33,075 nucleotides of DNA from Gymnopus androsaceus JB14 (Eukaryota > Basidiomycota > Agaricomycetes > Agaricales > Omphalotaceae), in assembly GCA_009733575.1 (NCBI GenBank), contig ML769931.1, forward strand, positions 1 through 33,075, given 5' to 3'. Position 1 is the stretch's first letter; the number at the start of each line of letters is the position of its first letter. Positions 9,376 to 19,785 of the stretch are shown here, in pieces. A program made the position numbers and the translations under genes. Below the pieces are notes generated by a model. It was not told the DNA's origin. It did no database searches and worked only from the letters and a program-made list of their open reading frames with translations.

Positions 9376-12077
9376 TTCCCCCTCAATTAGTTCAGCACGT
9401 CGTCGTACATTATTTGGCTTTTCAAAACCCCCCTCCAAATATAAACCTTGTTCATCTCGCACTGTCTGTGCCACTGTCAAGTGCTTTTTCTCTTCGAATC
9501 AATTAGTAGTTAAGGGAACCTTCAACAACCTCCATCCTCGCATTAAATTAAACCTTTTGGATTGAATCTGATTGGGGTGATTGTGGTTTGGTCAGTTTTC
9601 ATACCCAGCACAAATCTAACTCATCAGCATGTCAGATAGGTTCAGAGAGAAGTTTGTTGTCAATGATACCAGTTGCAAATGCTTTGTCAATAACATCCAT
9701 AGTGGGGATGACCGCAGCAACATTAGGTGTATTCAAGGAGAAGAAAGTTGTGGCATCTTTGAGAATCTGGAATAAGGAAATTCATTAGTAACTCATTTGA
9801 GCAGAGGACAGAAAGATATGTTGAGTGCAGAAACCAGTCTTCCAATTGCCTCCCATTCCTCATTGCTAAGTAGATAGTCTGACATCCCATTGGAAGAACA
9901 CTCCAAAAAAGTCAAAACGGGACCCTTCATCTCTACAAAGGCAGCCAGCATGTCATAGGTAGAGTTCCAGTGTGTGGCAACATTGCGAGGAAGTACACAG
10001 TCTTTGAATTCAGTGTTCGCAACTTGCTCTCGCCATTGAGGCAAGAGCAGGGTAGTTGAGTTAATGATTTTGAATAAAATTTTGCAAGCCTGTTAGAGCA
10101 AATGAGAGTAAATGTAGAGTGAATGAGTAAACAGCTAAACAGCTAAATGGAAAGATACGTGGCAGGTTGCATGCGGTTCAGGGTCAACAAACTTACTTTG
10201 AGTAGGGCCATTCTCACAGGCTCGACATCCTCTTTCCATTGCTCTCACTCTTCCTCAGTCACCTCCTGCAACACTTCAACAAATCCCTCTAAATCATCTT
10301 TTTCCACATCACCATTCTCTTTGATATCTTTCAATTTGGCATACAGCTTGTCCAGACCAATATCATTGGCTCTGCCTGATTCTGTTCCTGTTGTGGGCTT
10401 GACTGGCTCAAAGAGATGAAGGACACCTTTGGCAGCAAGGTTTACAGTATGGGAAAAGCAGTGCACATGAGCATTTTTGCCCTGAAAGTTGGGGAGTATT
10501 TGGACAAGTTTTTCAAACATAGCTGTATTTGTGGAGGCGTTGTTGCAGGTGATCGATATAATCTACTGTTTGGTAAGTGAGCATTTTTTCAAGCTTTATA
10601 ATATCTTTACTGACCTTTCCATCTATCCCATACTCTTTCAGCACCTTTGCAAGCACCTCGGCCATATTTTCCGCTGAATGAGAGCATGGAAGCTCAATGA
10701 AGTCAAGTATTGTTGTGGTGAGTTCCTCTTCACCATTATCCAACTTTCGAAGCCACACAATGACTATACTCATAAACACATGGTGGTTAGGAGACATCCA
10801 GTGATCAATTGCTATTGGGAGTTTGCCATCAACTGCCAAAAATCAGTGGTAAGTCATTCCGCTAAATTTAATGCAACATTTGTACTTACCTGCAATTCCT
10901 CAGCCAGTCTCTCCTTTGTCTTTGAATACAACTTCCTCACATCTCATGCAACAGTTTCTTTGCTCGGCACATACTGCGTTGGATGGCCTTCTTTCTGCAG
11001 CCAGCAATAGCATTGATCCCGGACTATACAAAATGGACATGCGGACTCCGCAACCCATCAAGTGGTTACAACACTACAACATTATTCAAGTCCTATACAA
11101 CATTGTAGAAAGTGGGGGAACAAACCAGGTAGTTTCTTTTTCAGGAGGTTGCGTAGAGAACCTTTCAGACCACCCCTTGAATGTCTTGAGGGCAGCGGTG
11201 AGTTTTGTTTGGATTTTTTTTTTCTTCTTACTTTTTTAATGGCGGCTTGTGCTTTATCTAGTGTCGAATCCTTCACGGCAGTGACTGTGTCCTTGCCCCA
11301 GCATCTTTTTGCATGAGTGCTCATGTTTCCTGTTCATTGAAGGTAAGTTTTTACTCCGCCAAAGTCTTGACACTACTAACCCGTTGAACCTTTATCCTTT
11401 GTTTGCATCCCCTGCCACTTTTTCTTGCCGCAGTTCGTACATGTCCACACAAGATATTTGATGGCTCCCTTGCTATCAAACTCAAACTCAGGCTCAGCGT
11501 TGAAAAACATGTAGATCGGAGCTTTTCGTTTTGCCACATCCTTTTCTAATCAACAGTAAGTGTTTGTCTTCATCATACTCGTGTGCATACTCACTAATTT
11601 TCTTGATTGCTTCTTCCCTTTTAGACTTTTCAGTCTCAGTTGTATCAAGAATCTTGTCATTATTGTTTAGGTTAGGATGGTTGGCATCATTGTTGCATTC
11701 CCCTGCTTCACTGTTGTCACTGCTGTCACTATTGACAATAGTGTTTCGTTTTTTTTGGGTTTGATTGCTGGACGCGCTGGTTTTGCGCTTACAAAAATTC
11801 ATTTGAGCTGAGGGGAAGAAAAATCAAAACTTTGCACAGCAGTGTATTCATAAATTTGTACAAATAATCCAATACCTGTACATATGCCTTTTACCTACAT
11901 AATTGTACTTCTACGTAAACAGAGAATGAGCAGTCTGGGGCACTTCAGAGCCCATCTAAGGCTGTCGGGTATGCCAGTTGGGTGCCGGGTACCCAAATTG
12001 TGAACTGACCCAACCCAAGAGGGGCACCCGGTAAACCTGGCTAACCTGGTGGACCCATGCCACACACTACACTTGGT

Positions 12078-13420
12078 CATAACTGCACATGAACCCATTC
12101 TCCCACCATAGTCTACCAAGACTATCTCCAATGTTACCAGTAATTATTCTTAGGTAAGGCTCAATGTTTTGTCTTTTGGTTAATTTAATTTTGTTGTGAA
12201 TATAATGTAGTTTTTCATTGAGACATAAAGTATGCAGGATAAAACGCCGGATGGCCGCTTAAATCATGTGCTCATAAGCACGAGCACATGATCCCTCTCC
12301 CAGGGTGTCCCAGGGCTTCCCAGAGCTTCCCAGGATCCCCAGGAATTTGCCTGTTTCCCAGGCAGCCCAAGCAACCTGGGCAGCCTAGGATTTTAGCCAA
12401 ATCCTGAAGATCTTTGGGCTTGCTTCAGGCAAATTCCAGAGCAACTCCAGAATTGCTCAAGGATCCCTAGAATTTGGCCAAAATCCTGGGCTACCTGGGA
12501 TGCTTGGGTTGCCTGGTGTTGCCGAGGAATTAGCCAAATTCCTGGGCTTTAGGTAGTATTCCAGATGCCACACAACACGTACCCCTATCTGCTTCCGTAT
12601 ATAAAGTAGATATGAATTACCAATTAATTGTTCTTGTCCCTTTCCATCTTGATGCTCAATTCCCTTGTCTGTTGAGGTTGTACCAGCTAAGCTCTCTCAT
12701 TTCACAACAAAAGTGACAATGTGCCTTGCCTTACTGCGAGTTTCCAGTGAGAGAGTACACTACATATTAGTATATATAGCAGATCCCACAATGCTTACTA
12801 GAGTTAGCATTGCTGGCCTTTTGGCACAATGGTTAACATGACTTGGGATCAGTCTGTTACAAAACTATCACAACTCCCTTACTCACCCCCTAACCCCATA
12901 GCTCTGTGGAGTGCTATGGCTGCTATGACATGCTATGAGTTGCTATAGCCTCTACTCAGGTTTCACTGATATACTTCTAATAGACTCTTTTACTTTCTCA
13001 ACCACTTCAATGGGCCTCATTTTGTGCACAGTGGATGGAGAGTGAACCTAGAGCTCTGACTCTAGGCAACATTTTGCATCATCAACAAGGCCAAAATTTC
13101 ATTTTGAGCTACAATTTCTATAGCAGCTGGTTTCTGAAAAGTGAATGGCTGAAGATGTAAGACTTGAAGTGAAACCTGTTCTTGTATGCATTACTTTAAC
13201 AGGAGCCAGCTTTAGATTATCAAGCTAAGTGAGCACTTAATGGCCAGACCAAAAGTGCTGACCTGAGTCACAGATGTTTCATTCATCAATTTTATTGATT
13301 GAATTGATACTCTGCTTCCAGAAGAGTAGCTTGGCTACTGATTTAGCGTTTTTGCATTGGTTGACAAGCTTGTCTAGAAAATCATGATTCCCAATCAAGT
13401 CATGTATTAGTTATTACTGT
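12078..13420. other. Non-coding stretch with hairpin and CCCAG-rich block
   Basis: No reading frame with family resemblance. A perfect 11-bp inverted repeat (ATCATGTGCTC / GAGCACATGAT, 12263-12273 and 12282-12292) precedes a block to about 12560 built of degenerate CCCAGG, CAAATTCC and TTGGGC words. The block is partly self-complementary and may be an old MITE or foldback element. From 12600 to 13420 I see only AT-rich unique sequence with short CTATG-type words near 12900. Confidence 0.5.
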
Positions 13421-14211
13421 AGTATAAAGTACATTGTCAAGTTTGGGAAAAAGAAAAGTCCATTAAAAGTTCAAGGAAGGTCAAAAAAAGCACAACTGAA
13501 AAAAGGATGCAAAGAAAAAGGAAAACCTCAAGGGGTGTTCAAAAAAATAAGCACTGACATGACCTTGAGGGGGGGGGGGGGTCTGAGAATTCCTTATGGC
13601 CGAAATTTTTTTCATACTATTGAGGCTCTGGGGGGCATTTTAGGTTAATTCAACTACTGAAATAAGGCTATAAAAACTATTTAAAGCACTCAACATCTCA
13701 AATCTCCCTGAAAAACATGGATTCTGTAGAATATAATGCATTTTAGTACCAATTTAGGCCCTCCATTAAAAAATATTGTCAATGCAAGTGCACTTTCACC
13801 AGGTTGAATTGAACTTAGATGAACTGCTGTGTATTAATTGCCTCTGAAAATGTTGTTTAAAGGTGCAAAGGAGAAAAAATTGTTTATGTAATACAAATTT
13901 GAAGTTGGAAATCCTCCAAAGTGTGGGAAAATTTTACTATATATAGGCAGTGGAAGGTGGGGGGGGGGCTTCATGAATCCTTATGACCCAAAAACAAGGT
14001 CATGTCGGGACTTAATGGGTTGAACACCCCTTGGAAAACCTCCAAAAAAGTCGCAGAAAATAAGTCTGAAAAAAGATCCAAGCAGAAAAAGGATGAAAAA
14101 GGTTCCAAAACAGTTGTAGATGTTTTACTGGTGTATAAAAGTCTAGATCAATTATTCCAGAGGAAAGCCCAGATAATCTTACAGTCAATGCAAATGAAGA
14201 CATCAATTTAG
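13421..14211 (+). pseudogene. Lysine-rich reading frame interrupted by a MITE
   Basis: An open frame from 13423 encodes a strongly basic segment (KSSRKVKKSTTEKRMQRKRK). It is broken at 13529 by the element below and continues in the same frame after it, from 14043, with KKVAENKSEKRSKQKKDEKG. It ends at 14211. A GT-AG intron (about 14113-14159) is possible near the end and would change the C-terminus. No start or domain is recognised. It may be the tail of a lost gene or retroelement; continuity across the MITE is the main reason to think it was coding. Confidence 0.35.
13530..14032. mobile_element. 503-bp MITE with 10-bp target duplication (MULE-like)
   Basis: The terminal inverted repeat starts AAGGGGTGTTCAA and continues with similar sequence to GACATGACCTTG, about 40 bp in all. 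The perfect 10-bp duplication GGAAAACCTC lies at 13520-13529 and 14033-14042. Runs of 13 and 10 G lie just inside the two ends and are in the same strand orientation. Nine-to-eleven-bp duplications are typical of Mutator-like elements, so that superfamily is the best guess. No coding capacity. Confidence 0.82.
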
Positions 14212-14812
14212 GCAGCATTGGATGGCCAAACTAGATGATAGTGGAGGACATAAGCATGTTTATCTAATCTTGATATACCTTATACGGCTGTGGGAATAAT
14301 TACACAGTCAGTTAGTCTGACCTCCAAGCCAGTCCTGGAAAGTTTGACCTGTAATTGCCTTTTCAAAACTATGAACCCCTTGACAGTAGCACATGATTTT
14401 GTGATTTTCAAGCATGAAGGTACTAATGGGATGGGGGGGGGGGGGAAACAACTCAACTGGTAAAAGGTTAAAAAGGTTAAAATGTAAGAGCTTGTAAGGG
14501 CTCCAATTTACATACAACAGTGTACCTGAGGAAAATGATGGATAAAATGGTGCTTAATCATTTTCAATAAGTATTAGGATGGGCACCTGACAAAAATACA
14601 ACATGATCATTTCAAGACTTGCAGAAACTTTATGGAAGTGACAGGAAAAGGAAATGGGAAAAAAACCCCGAGGTGCAGTTGATGTTTCTTGTGGCCAAGA
14701 ACTTCAAAGGGGCTGTTACTTGAAAGTTGACAAGAGGACTATCAAATATTGTTTATGGAGAAAATAGTGTTAAAGTACTTACAGAGAGGAAAATAAATAG
14801 TTCTTAGAATGG
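14212..14812. other. Non-coding stretch downstream of the NLR gene
   Basis: No gene or clear repeat. An uninterrupted G run near 14433-14445 is the only notable feature. Confidence 0.5.
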
Positions 14813-15079
14813 TCATTCATCAATGCAATGAAACCATTTCTCACCAAATACAAAATCTGCAAAAGATAACTTAGTGTATCCTACCTGAGATATAATGCAT
14901 AAAGTCCAAAGCCTCCATAGTGGTTTGCGAAACTGAGGAGGGATCCAAATTATACCGTAAGGACAATTTGGAAAGGTAATCCATCCATCACTTGACAGAT
15001 TCCATTTATTGTGTGCTGAATAGGACAGGTGAGAAACTAATCATGGACAAAAAAATTGAAACACTACCTTGCAAAGATT

Positions 15080-16393
15080 CATAATTATCTGTGAGGGAGT
15101 TATTGAGTGGAAGATCAATAGAGGGATCCCAGATCCTAAATGTCTTATCTGCAAAGCCAGACACAATCCTGGTTCCATCATTTGAAAAGGCAACTGAATA
15201 GACATACTGTATAATTACAACCTAAAGTGCCGGGGTTTTATGCGTTACAGTGAGAACTTCAAAAAGTGGAGTTCTCAGGCCAAAAATTAGCATTACGGAA
15301 AAATTTTCTAGTGTTTTTTGGGCATTTTGGCGCAATTTTTGGAAATTTGAGTTACTATTTTGCAAAATTCAAAGTTCCTTGAACCCCGTTATGCATTACG
15401 ATTTTCAAGATGACCAAGTTCCCAGGGACCGTGTTACGGTTATGGGAACTTTAGGTCGTAATTATACAGTAATCATCATGACCTTGCAGGGGATCACCTA
15501 TTTGAGCACCAGTAGTGGCATCCCGATTCCCAGATCCTGACTGTTTTGTCTGCAGAGCCAGACACAATCCTGGTTCCATCACTTGAAAAGGCAACTGAAT
15601 AGACATGAGCATCATGACCTTGCAGAGGATCACCCATTTGAGCACCATTAGTGGTGTCCCAGATCCTGACTGTTTTATCTCTAGACCCAGATACAATCCT
15701 GGTTCCATCATTTGAAAAGGCAACTGAGGAGACATAATCATCATGACCTTGCAGAAGATCACCCATTTGAGCACCAGTAGTGGCATCCCAGATCCTGACT
15801 GTTTTGTCTACAGACCCAGACACAATCCTGGTTCCATCATTTGAAAAGGCAACTGAGGAGATGCAATCATCATGACCTTGCAGAGGATCACCCATTTGAG
15901 CACCAGTAGTAGCATCCCAGATCCTAACTGTTGTGTCATTAGACCCAGACACAATCCTGGTCCCATCATTTGAAAAGGCAACTGAATGTACCCAATCATC
16001 ATGTCCTTGCAGAGGATCACCCATTTGAGCACCAGTGGTAGCATCCCAGATCCTGACTGTTGTGTCACTAGAGCCAGATTCAATCCTGGTTCCATCACTT
16101 GAAAAAGCAACTGACTGGACATAATCATCATGACCTTGCAGAGGATCTCCTGTTTGAGCACCAGTAATAGCATCCCAGATCCTGACTGTTTTATCTCTAG
16201 ACCCAGACACAATCCTAGTACCATCATTTGAAAAGGCAACTGAGGAGACATAATCATCATGACCTTGCAGAGGAACACCCATTTGAGCACCAGTAGTGGC
16301 ATCCCAGATCCTGACTGTTTTGTCTACAGACCCAGACACAATCCTGGTTCCATCATTTGAAAAGGCAACTGAATGGACGCAACCATCATGGCC
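15080..16393 (-). repeat. Array of eight 129-bp WD40 repeats
   Basis: The unit is 43 residues: GHDDYVSSVAFSNDGTRIVS, then GSxDKTVRIWDATTGAQMGD and PLQ. Repeats 1-7 are almost identical at DNA level; repeat 8 is split by the MITE at 15207-15469. Most variation sits at the two residues after GHD (GC, DY, DW, DC, AH) and at the residues before DKT/DTT. In repeat 7 an extra 7 bp (about 15525-15531) shifts the frame just after VRIW. Confidence 0.9.
15207..15469. mobile_element. 263-bp TA-flanked MITE in the eighth WD40 repeat
   Basis: Inverted ends CTGTATAATTACAACCTAAA and CTGTATAATTACGACCTAAA differ at one base, and TA flanks both sides (15205-15206 and 15470-15471). Comparison with the neighbouring WD40 repeats shows the empty site: GACATAATCATCATGACC. 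The ends and TA duplication fit Tc1/mariner-type MITEs. It introduces stops into the WD40 frame. Confidence 0.9.
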
Positions 16394-17624
16394 CTTCAAT
16401 GTTATATCTGACATCCGACTTTGTGCCTGAGCTTCAATCCAAGTCTTTTTTATGTGTGGCTTACATTCAAAAGTACTCTGCCAAAAAGGAATGATACTCA
16501 GATATAAATGTGGTGTTCTTCCCTTAACTTCACCACTTGAAAACTGCATTAGTAAATTCTGCAGGTATTTCATTATTTCTATTACTTCATGTCTGGGATC
16601 AGCATCTCTTAATTTCTATCAGAAATTTAGTTATTTATTCACTCAATTGTATTGCCACTTGATACTAACTGACCTTAAGAATGGCATCCATAGCTTCTCC
16701 ACATTGTGGCAATAGGTCCAGTACACTCATGGCTTCAATCCAATATACTCCCTTTTCCTTCAAGAACTCATACAACTCCTTTATAATCTCTTCCTGGATC
16801 CCACATTTAATGAAATGATAACTCCAGAACTGGCCAGCATACAGTAGTGAAGTGTTTCTCCTATGTTTTGCTCAACTTTTTCCTGAAAGTTAGGTACTTC
16901 TTTCTCTGGTATGAATGAGGAAGGAAGATTATAGATATTAAATCTCAGCTGTTTCATCACTGTGAAACATCTCAAGACCAATTTCTGATGCTCGGAGGTG
17001 GAGCTATAACCCACATCCTGACCATCCAGTTTGAAGGTAGTAATGAAATCTGGAAATGAAGCATGAAATGTGTAAATACACTTATCCCTCTCTGAGATAT
17101 AGCATACAGCTTGCAATTTATGGATCAGATCTGTGACAAGTTCTATATCAACTGCCAAAAGCTGGGCTATAGTATTGCATGACATTGGCTTTCCAGCAGT
17201 AATGATTGTATAAATAATCATCCAATCTTGTTCAGCTTCCTTTTGTGAGAACTCATTCTCATTTGTGCAAATGGCATTATCCATAATTCCAGGATACAGC
17301 TGCTTCATGTCCTCAGTCTTATTTCCCTTCATAATTGAATCTTTCAGCCTGTCTTGCTTTCTTTTGTCACTGCTGGCACCCTTTACAAATTTGACAACAG
17401 TTGCTGCATAAATGAACAGAGTTCCTGACAGCATTTTAAGGTTCTCAAGCTGATCCTCTGAGGAACAAATATCTGTCAGCTCAGTCTTAAGGTAAGTGTA
17501 TATATCCTGTTGCACAAGACTATCCTCTACATGATGTAGAATGAATTCCTGGATTTCAGAAATTGGATTACTAGGTCTTGGATCATTAGACTGTATAAGC
17601 TGCTGCTGAATTACAGGTTCTGGG

Positions 17625-18174
17625 TAGTCCTATAGTAGCCGCGACCAGTTCAGCCGCAGGTCGATCTATTACAAACCACCAGGGTACAGCCACCACGGTC
17701 CGTGAGCCGGTATAGTGTAGCGAGCGTTCTTGCCATCGACTGTTGCAGCAGCGCTGCTTTCACGTTGACCAAGGGAAAGGGAATTAAGGGAAAGGGATTG
17801 AAAACTATCAATCTACTGTAAAGATGTGTATTCCGAAGTGAATCTGCTCATCTATCTGAGTGAGATTAGCACAGCTGAAGTCAAACTGAAGTAGGTGTGT
17901 TGCAGGCATTGGTGGTAATAAGTGATTTTCACAGGGAGAATGATGCATTAGGATGTTCAACAGTGAAATAAAAAAGTTTCATTTGAATGACGCGGAAAAC
18001 GAGTGCAGGAGATGTAGAGCAAAGAGCGCGCGCGCGCGTCAATGTGGCTGTACAACGATGATTGGTAATACTTTTGGCTGCGGCTGAAGACCCGCGTGGG
18101 AACTCGCAGACTCTATATACACACATCCAATGGATCGTCGGTGTATATTCGAGTCTGCCTAGGGGAGACTACTT
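17625..18174. mobile_element. 550-bp insertion in the NACHT exon, 10-bp target duplication
   Basis: The 10-bp repeat AGGTTCTGGG occurs at 17615-17624 and 18175-18184. The ends share only a short inverted match (TAGTC). Removing the insert joins TSRPEP directly to VIQQQLIQSN in frame. The duplication length suggests a Mutator-like element, but the terminal repeats are weak. Inside are a (CG)n run near 18030 and a TATA-like CTATATACACAC near 18111; no gene is seen. Confidence 0.8.
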
Positions 18175-19465
18175 AGGTTCTGGGCGGCTAGTCAAGAAAA
18201 ACTTTAATCCTGGCATTTGTCTTTTCTGGATTGCAGATATAAGAGGTTTGAGGACTAATGAGACACCCTCACATTCATCCAAAGCATCTATAATGATGAT
18301 TGGTGTATGTGCTCCCATTTTACCACATTTAGTAACATCCTTCCATGGCTGAATTAAGAGTTCTTTGACTTGAATATCTGGCATCTTTGAAGGGATGTCA
18401 GGATTGCTTCTCAAGATGTCACTAAGTGACATAGCAAATGGTCTGGAGAACCTTGCCAGCTGATATGCCAAGGTACGGATAATTGAACGGTAATCATTAC
18501 ATCCTGGAATCTGACGAGAGCAGAAGAAAGTTCCAGCAAGTAAATTTTTTTCCTCAAGGGCTTCACAAATTGACTTTGCAATTGTGGTTTTGCCTGTTCC
18601 AGCCATGCCACACATCCAATAGCCTAACATACTGTCAGGTGTAGAAGTAGTTGCCCACTTCTCAATGTCTTTAAGGATGGCTTTCCTTGTGCCGGGGCAG
18701 CAGGACTTTCTGGAAGATTTAACACCTATGTCTGTATCATGGTATGCCTCTGGCGAGTGTCTCAACTGCCCCAGAAAAAATGCCTGCCATAACATTAAAT
18801 GCCCAATCAATTTTCCGAGCTTTGACAACCTCACCTGTTCACTTTCGGCAGTATTTGACTCAATAGCAATCAGAATTTTCATCTACAAGACAATTAAGTT
18901 AATATTTGCTAATTGTATAGCAGTATACATTGATGTTACCTTGCATTCTTCATATGCATCTCGAATCTTCTCCTCAAATTCTTGAATCATTTTAGCAATC
19001 TGCTCAGACTGAACAATTCTTTGGAACAGTCCATTTTTCTCTTGCTCTTTGACCTCTTTTTCAATATTACTCAAATGTCTGTAAATGGTTAGCAAATAAC
19101 ATCATTCTACCAAGAATGGATGACCTACTTGATTAGATCTTGAACAATTTGGTGAGTTGCACCAAAGCCTGCTCGATCCATGTATAATTGTAGAAAAGTG
19201 GTGCGGGAGGTCAAATCATCAACCAAATTCTTGAGTTGCTCAGTATTGTCAGAAACATTCTGTATATGTATGAGTGTCTCAAAAAAAAACTAAAGATTAT
19301 ATCCAGACCTTATAGACACCAATGCATGCACACACTCCACCTACAGCAGCCTGCAAAGGTAGAAGTGGTGCTGACACCTCTTTCAACACTTTCAGGGCAG
19401 CATCAAGAGTGCCTCCAATAGCAGTTCCAATGCCTTGATGATTTGAAGAGTTGCGTACTGATGTG

Positions 19466-19624
19466 CATCAGCAAAACCTGTATGTACTCCAGAGTGCTCC
19501 AGAGCACTGACAGCTGTCAAATAGCCATCAAACTGCTCTGGAGCACTCTGGAGCACTCTGGAGCTGGTACCCTTGCTCCAGAATGTATTAAGATGCCTTA
19601 TCAACCATACAGGTTTTGCTGATG
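19466..19624. mobile_element. 159-bp MITE, CATCAGCAAAACCTG family, copy 1
   Basis: The ends are CATCAGCAAAACCTGTATG in inverted orientation, flanked by TG on both sides (19464-19465 and 19625-19626). The interior is built of GAGCACTCTG-type repeats. It interrupts the first exon of the NLR gene; removal with one TG joins QPES to TSVRNSSNHQGIG in frame. Confidence 0.85.
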
Positions 19625-19785
19625 TGGACTCAGGCTGGTTCCCATCTGCAATGCTTGTAGGGGCTGAATGGAGTGCTTGCATCTGGAGTAGGAGTTGGAA
19701 CTCGACTTCCAGTAGGTGTTGTATTATGACCTTTGTCTTTGTTATGATGGAAGAACTTGAATGCGCGAGCTATTCTCTTAGCCAT

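Larger units (their letters stand above)
7750..9626 (+). mobile_element. LTR-B2, second copy of the 1.8-kb LTR family
   Basis: Inverted relative to LTR-B1 and similar over its whole length, with mostly G/A and C/T differences. It begins TGATACACC and ends CTCATCA. The flanks are ACAT (7746-7749) and GCAT (9627-9630), again a 4-bp duplication with one transition. It interrupts the hAT transposase between the DATTFFSLNTPNVAAVIPTM region and IGKKTLNKYY. Counting the duplication once gives a continuous frame apart from a TGA. It has no internal gag or pol. Confidence 0.82.
6235..11802 (-). pseudogene. hAT transposase, decayed and interrupted
   Basis: The gene starts at the ATG ending at 11802 with a Ser/Asn-rich N-terminus. 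A BED-type zinc finger follows (YLVWTCTNCGKKKWQG, then STHAKRCWG across a GT-AG intron near 11330-11385). The catalytic region has DGKLPIAIDHWMSPNHHVF (about 10800), DFIELPCSHSAENMAEVLAKV (10690), ITCNNAS and HVHCFSHTVNLAAKGVLHLF (10450), then DCVLPRNVATHWNSTYDML (10000). Beyond LTR-B2 come IGKKTLNKYYTLMDDSDIYR (7700), the dimerisation domain (DELDHYLQD...DPLQWWIMNQ, 7290) and SVAVERMFLHGRILISHL (7110). After the inner hAT element the frame resumes (CFGNWLPEDYISNEEL) and stops at 6235. Lesions are two TGA codons, several frameshifts, the two insertions, and no AG acceptor before SVAVER. It would have catalysed cut-and-paste transposition in the nucleus. Confidence 0.9.
6008..12069 (-). mobile_element. 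Complete hAT transposon with nested insertions
   Basis: The left end reads TAGTGTGTGGCTTGGGTTGG. The right end, read inward, reads TAGTGTGTGGCATGGGTCCA. The perfect 8-bp direct repeat CACTTGGT flanks both (6000-6007 and 12070-12077). The TAGNG terminus, 8-bp duplication and encoded transposase with BED finger and hAT dimerisation domain place it in the hAT superfamily. It is 6062 bp as found; subtracting LTR-B2 and the inner hAT element with their duplications leaves about 3.45 kb, a normal size for an autonomous hAT. The ends continue inward into GGGT-rich sequence. It is inactive because its transposase gene is broken. Confidence 0.93.
14813..19785 (-). pseudogene. NACHT-WD40 NLR-type gene, disrupted by three transposons
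   Basis: Six exons: ATG at 19785; introns at 19260-19308, 19079-19128, 18883-18939, 16616-16673 and 15016-15067 (49-58 nt, GT-AG); stop TGA at 14813-14815. The N-terminal helical domain (TLDAALKVLKEVSAPL, then AAVGGVCACIGVYK) is the type found in many Agaricomycete NLRs. The NACHT domain has a P-loop (GMAGTGKTTIA, about 18600), Walker B (IIIIDALDEC, 18290) and FFLTSRPEP (18195). Eight WD40 repeats and a C-terminal tail (DGWITFPNCPYGIIWIPPQF) follow. Fungal NLRs of this plan act as intracellular sensors in nonself recognition or programmed cell death, with WD40 repeats as the ligand-binding part. Lesions: frameshift near 19660-19680, MITE at 19466, element at 17625, frameshift near 16842, 7-bp insertion near 15525 and MITE at 15207. 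Another, intact copy may exist elsewhere. Confidence 0.9.

Noticed and set aside
12825..12890. Possible tRNA-like A box (TGGCACAATGG)
   Set aside because: No credible B box or acceptor stem follows; a match to the short A-box consensus alone is not enough.
14012..14218. Minus-strand ORF opposite the lysine-rich frame
   Set aside because: It is an antisense shadow; its Phe/Leu-rich content mirrors the lysine codons of the plus strand.
15808..16302. Long Met/Leu-rich minus-strand frame over the WD40 array
   Set aside because: It is an out-of-frame shadow of the 129-bp repeats, whose length is a multiple of three and keeps alternative frames open.
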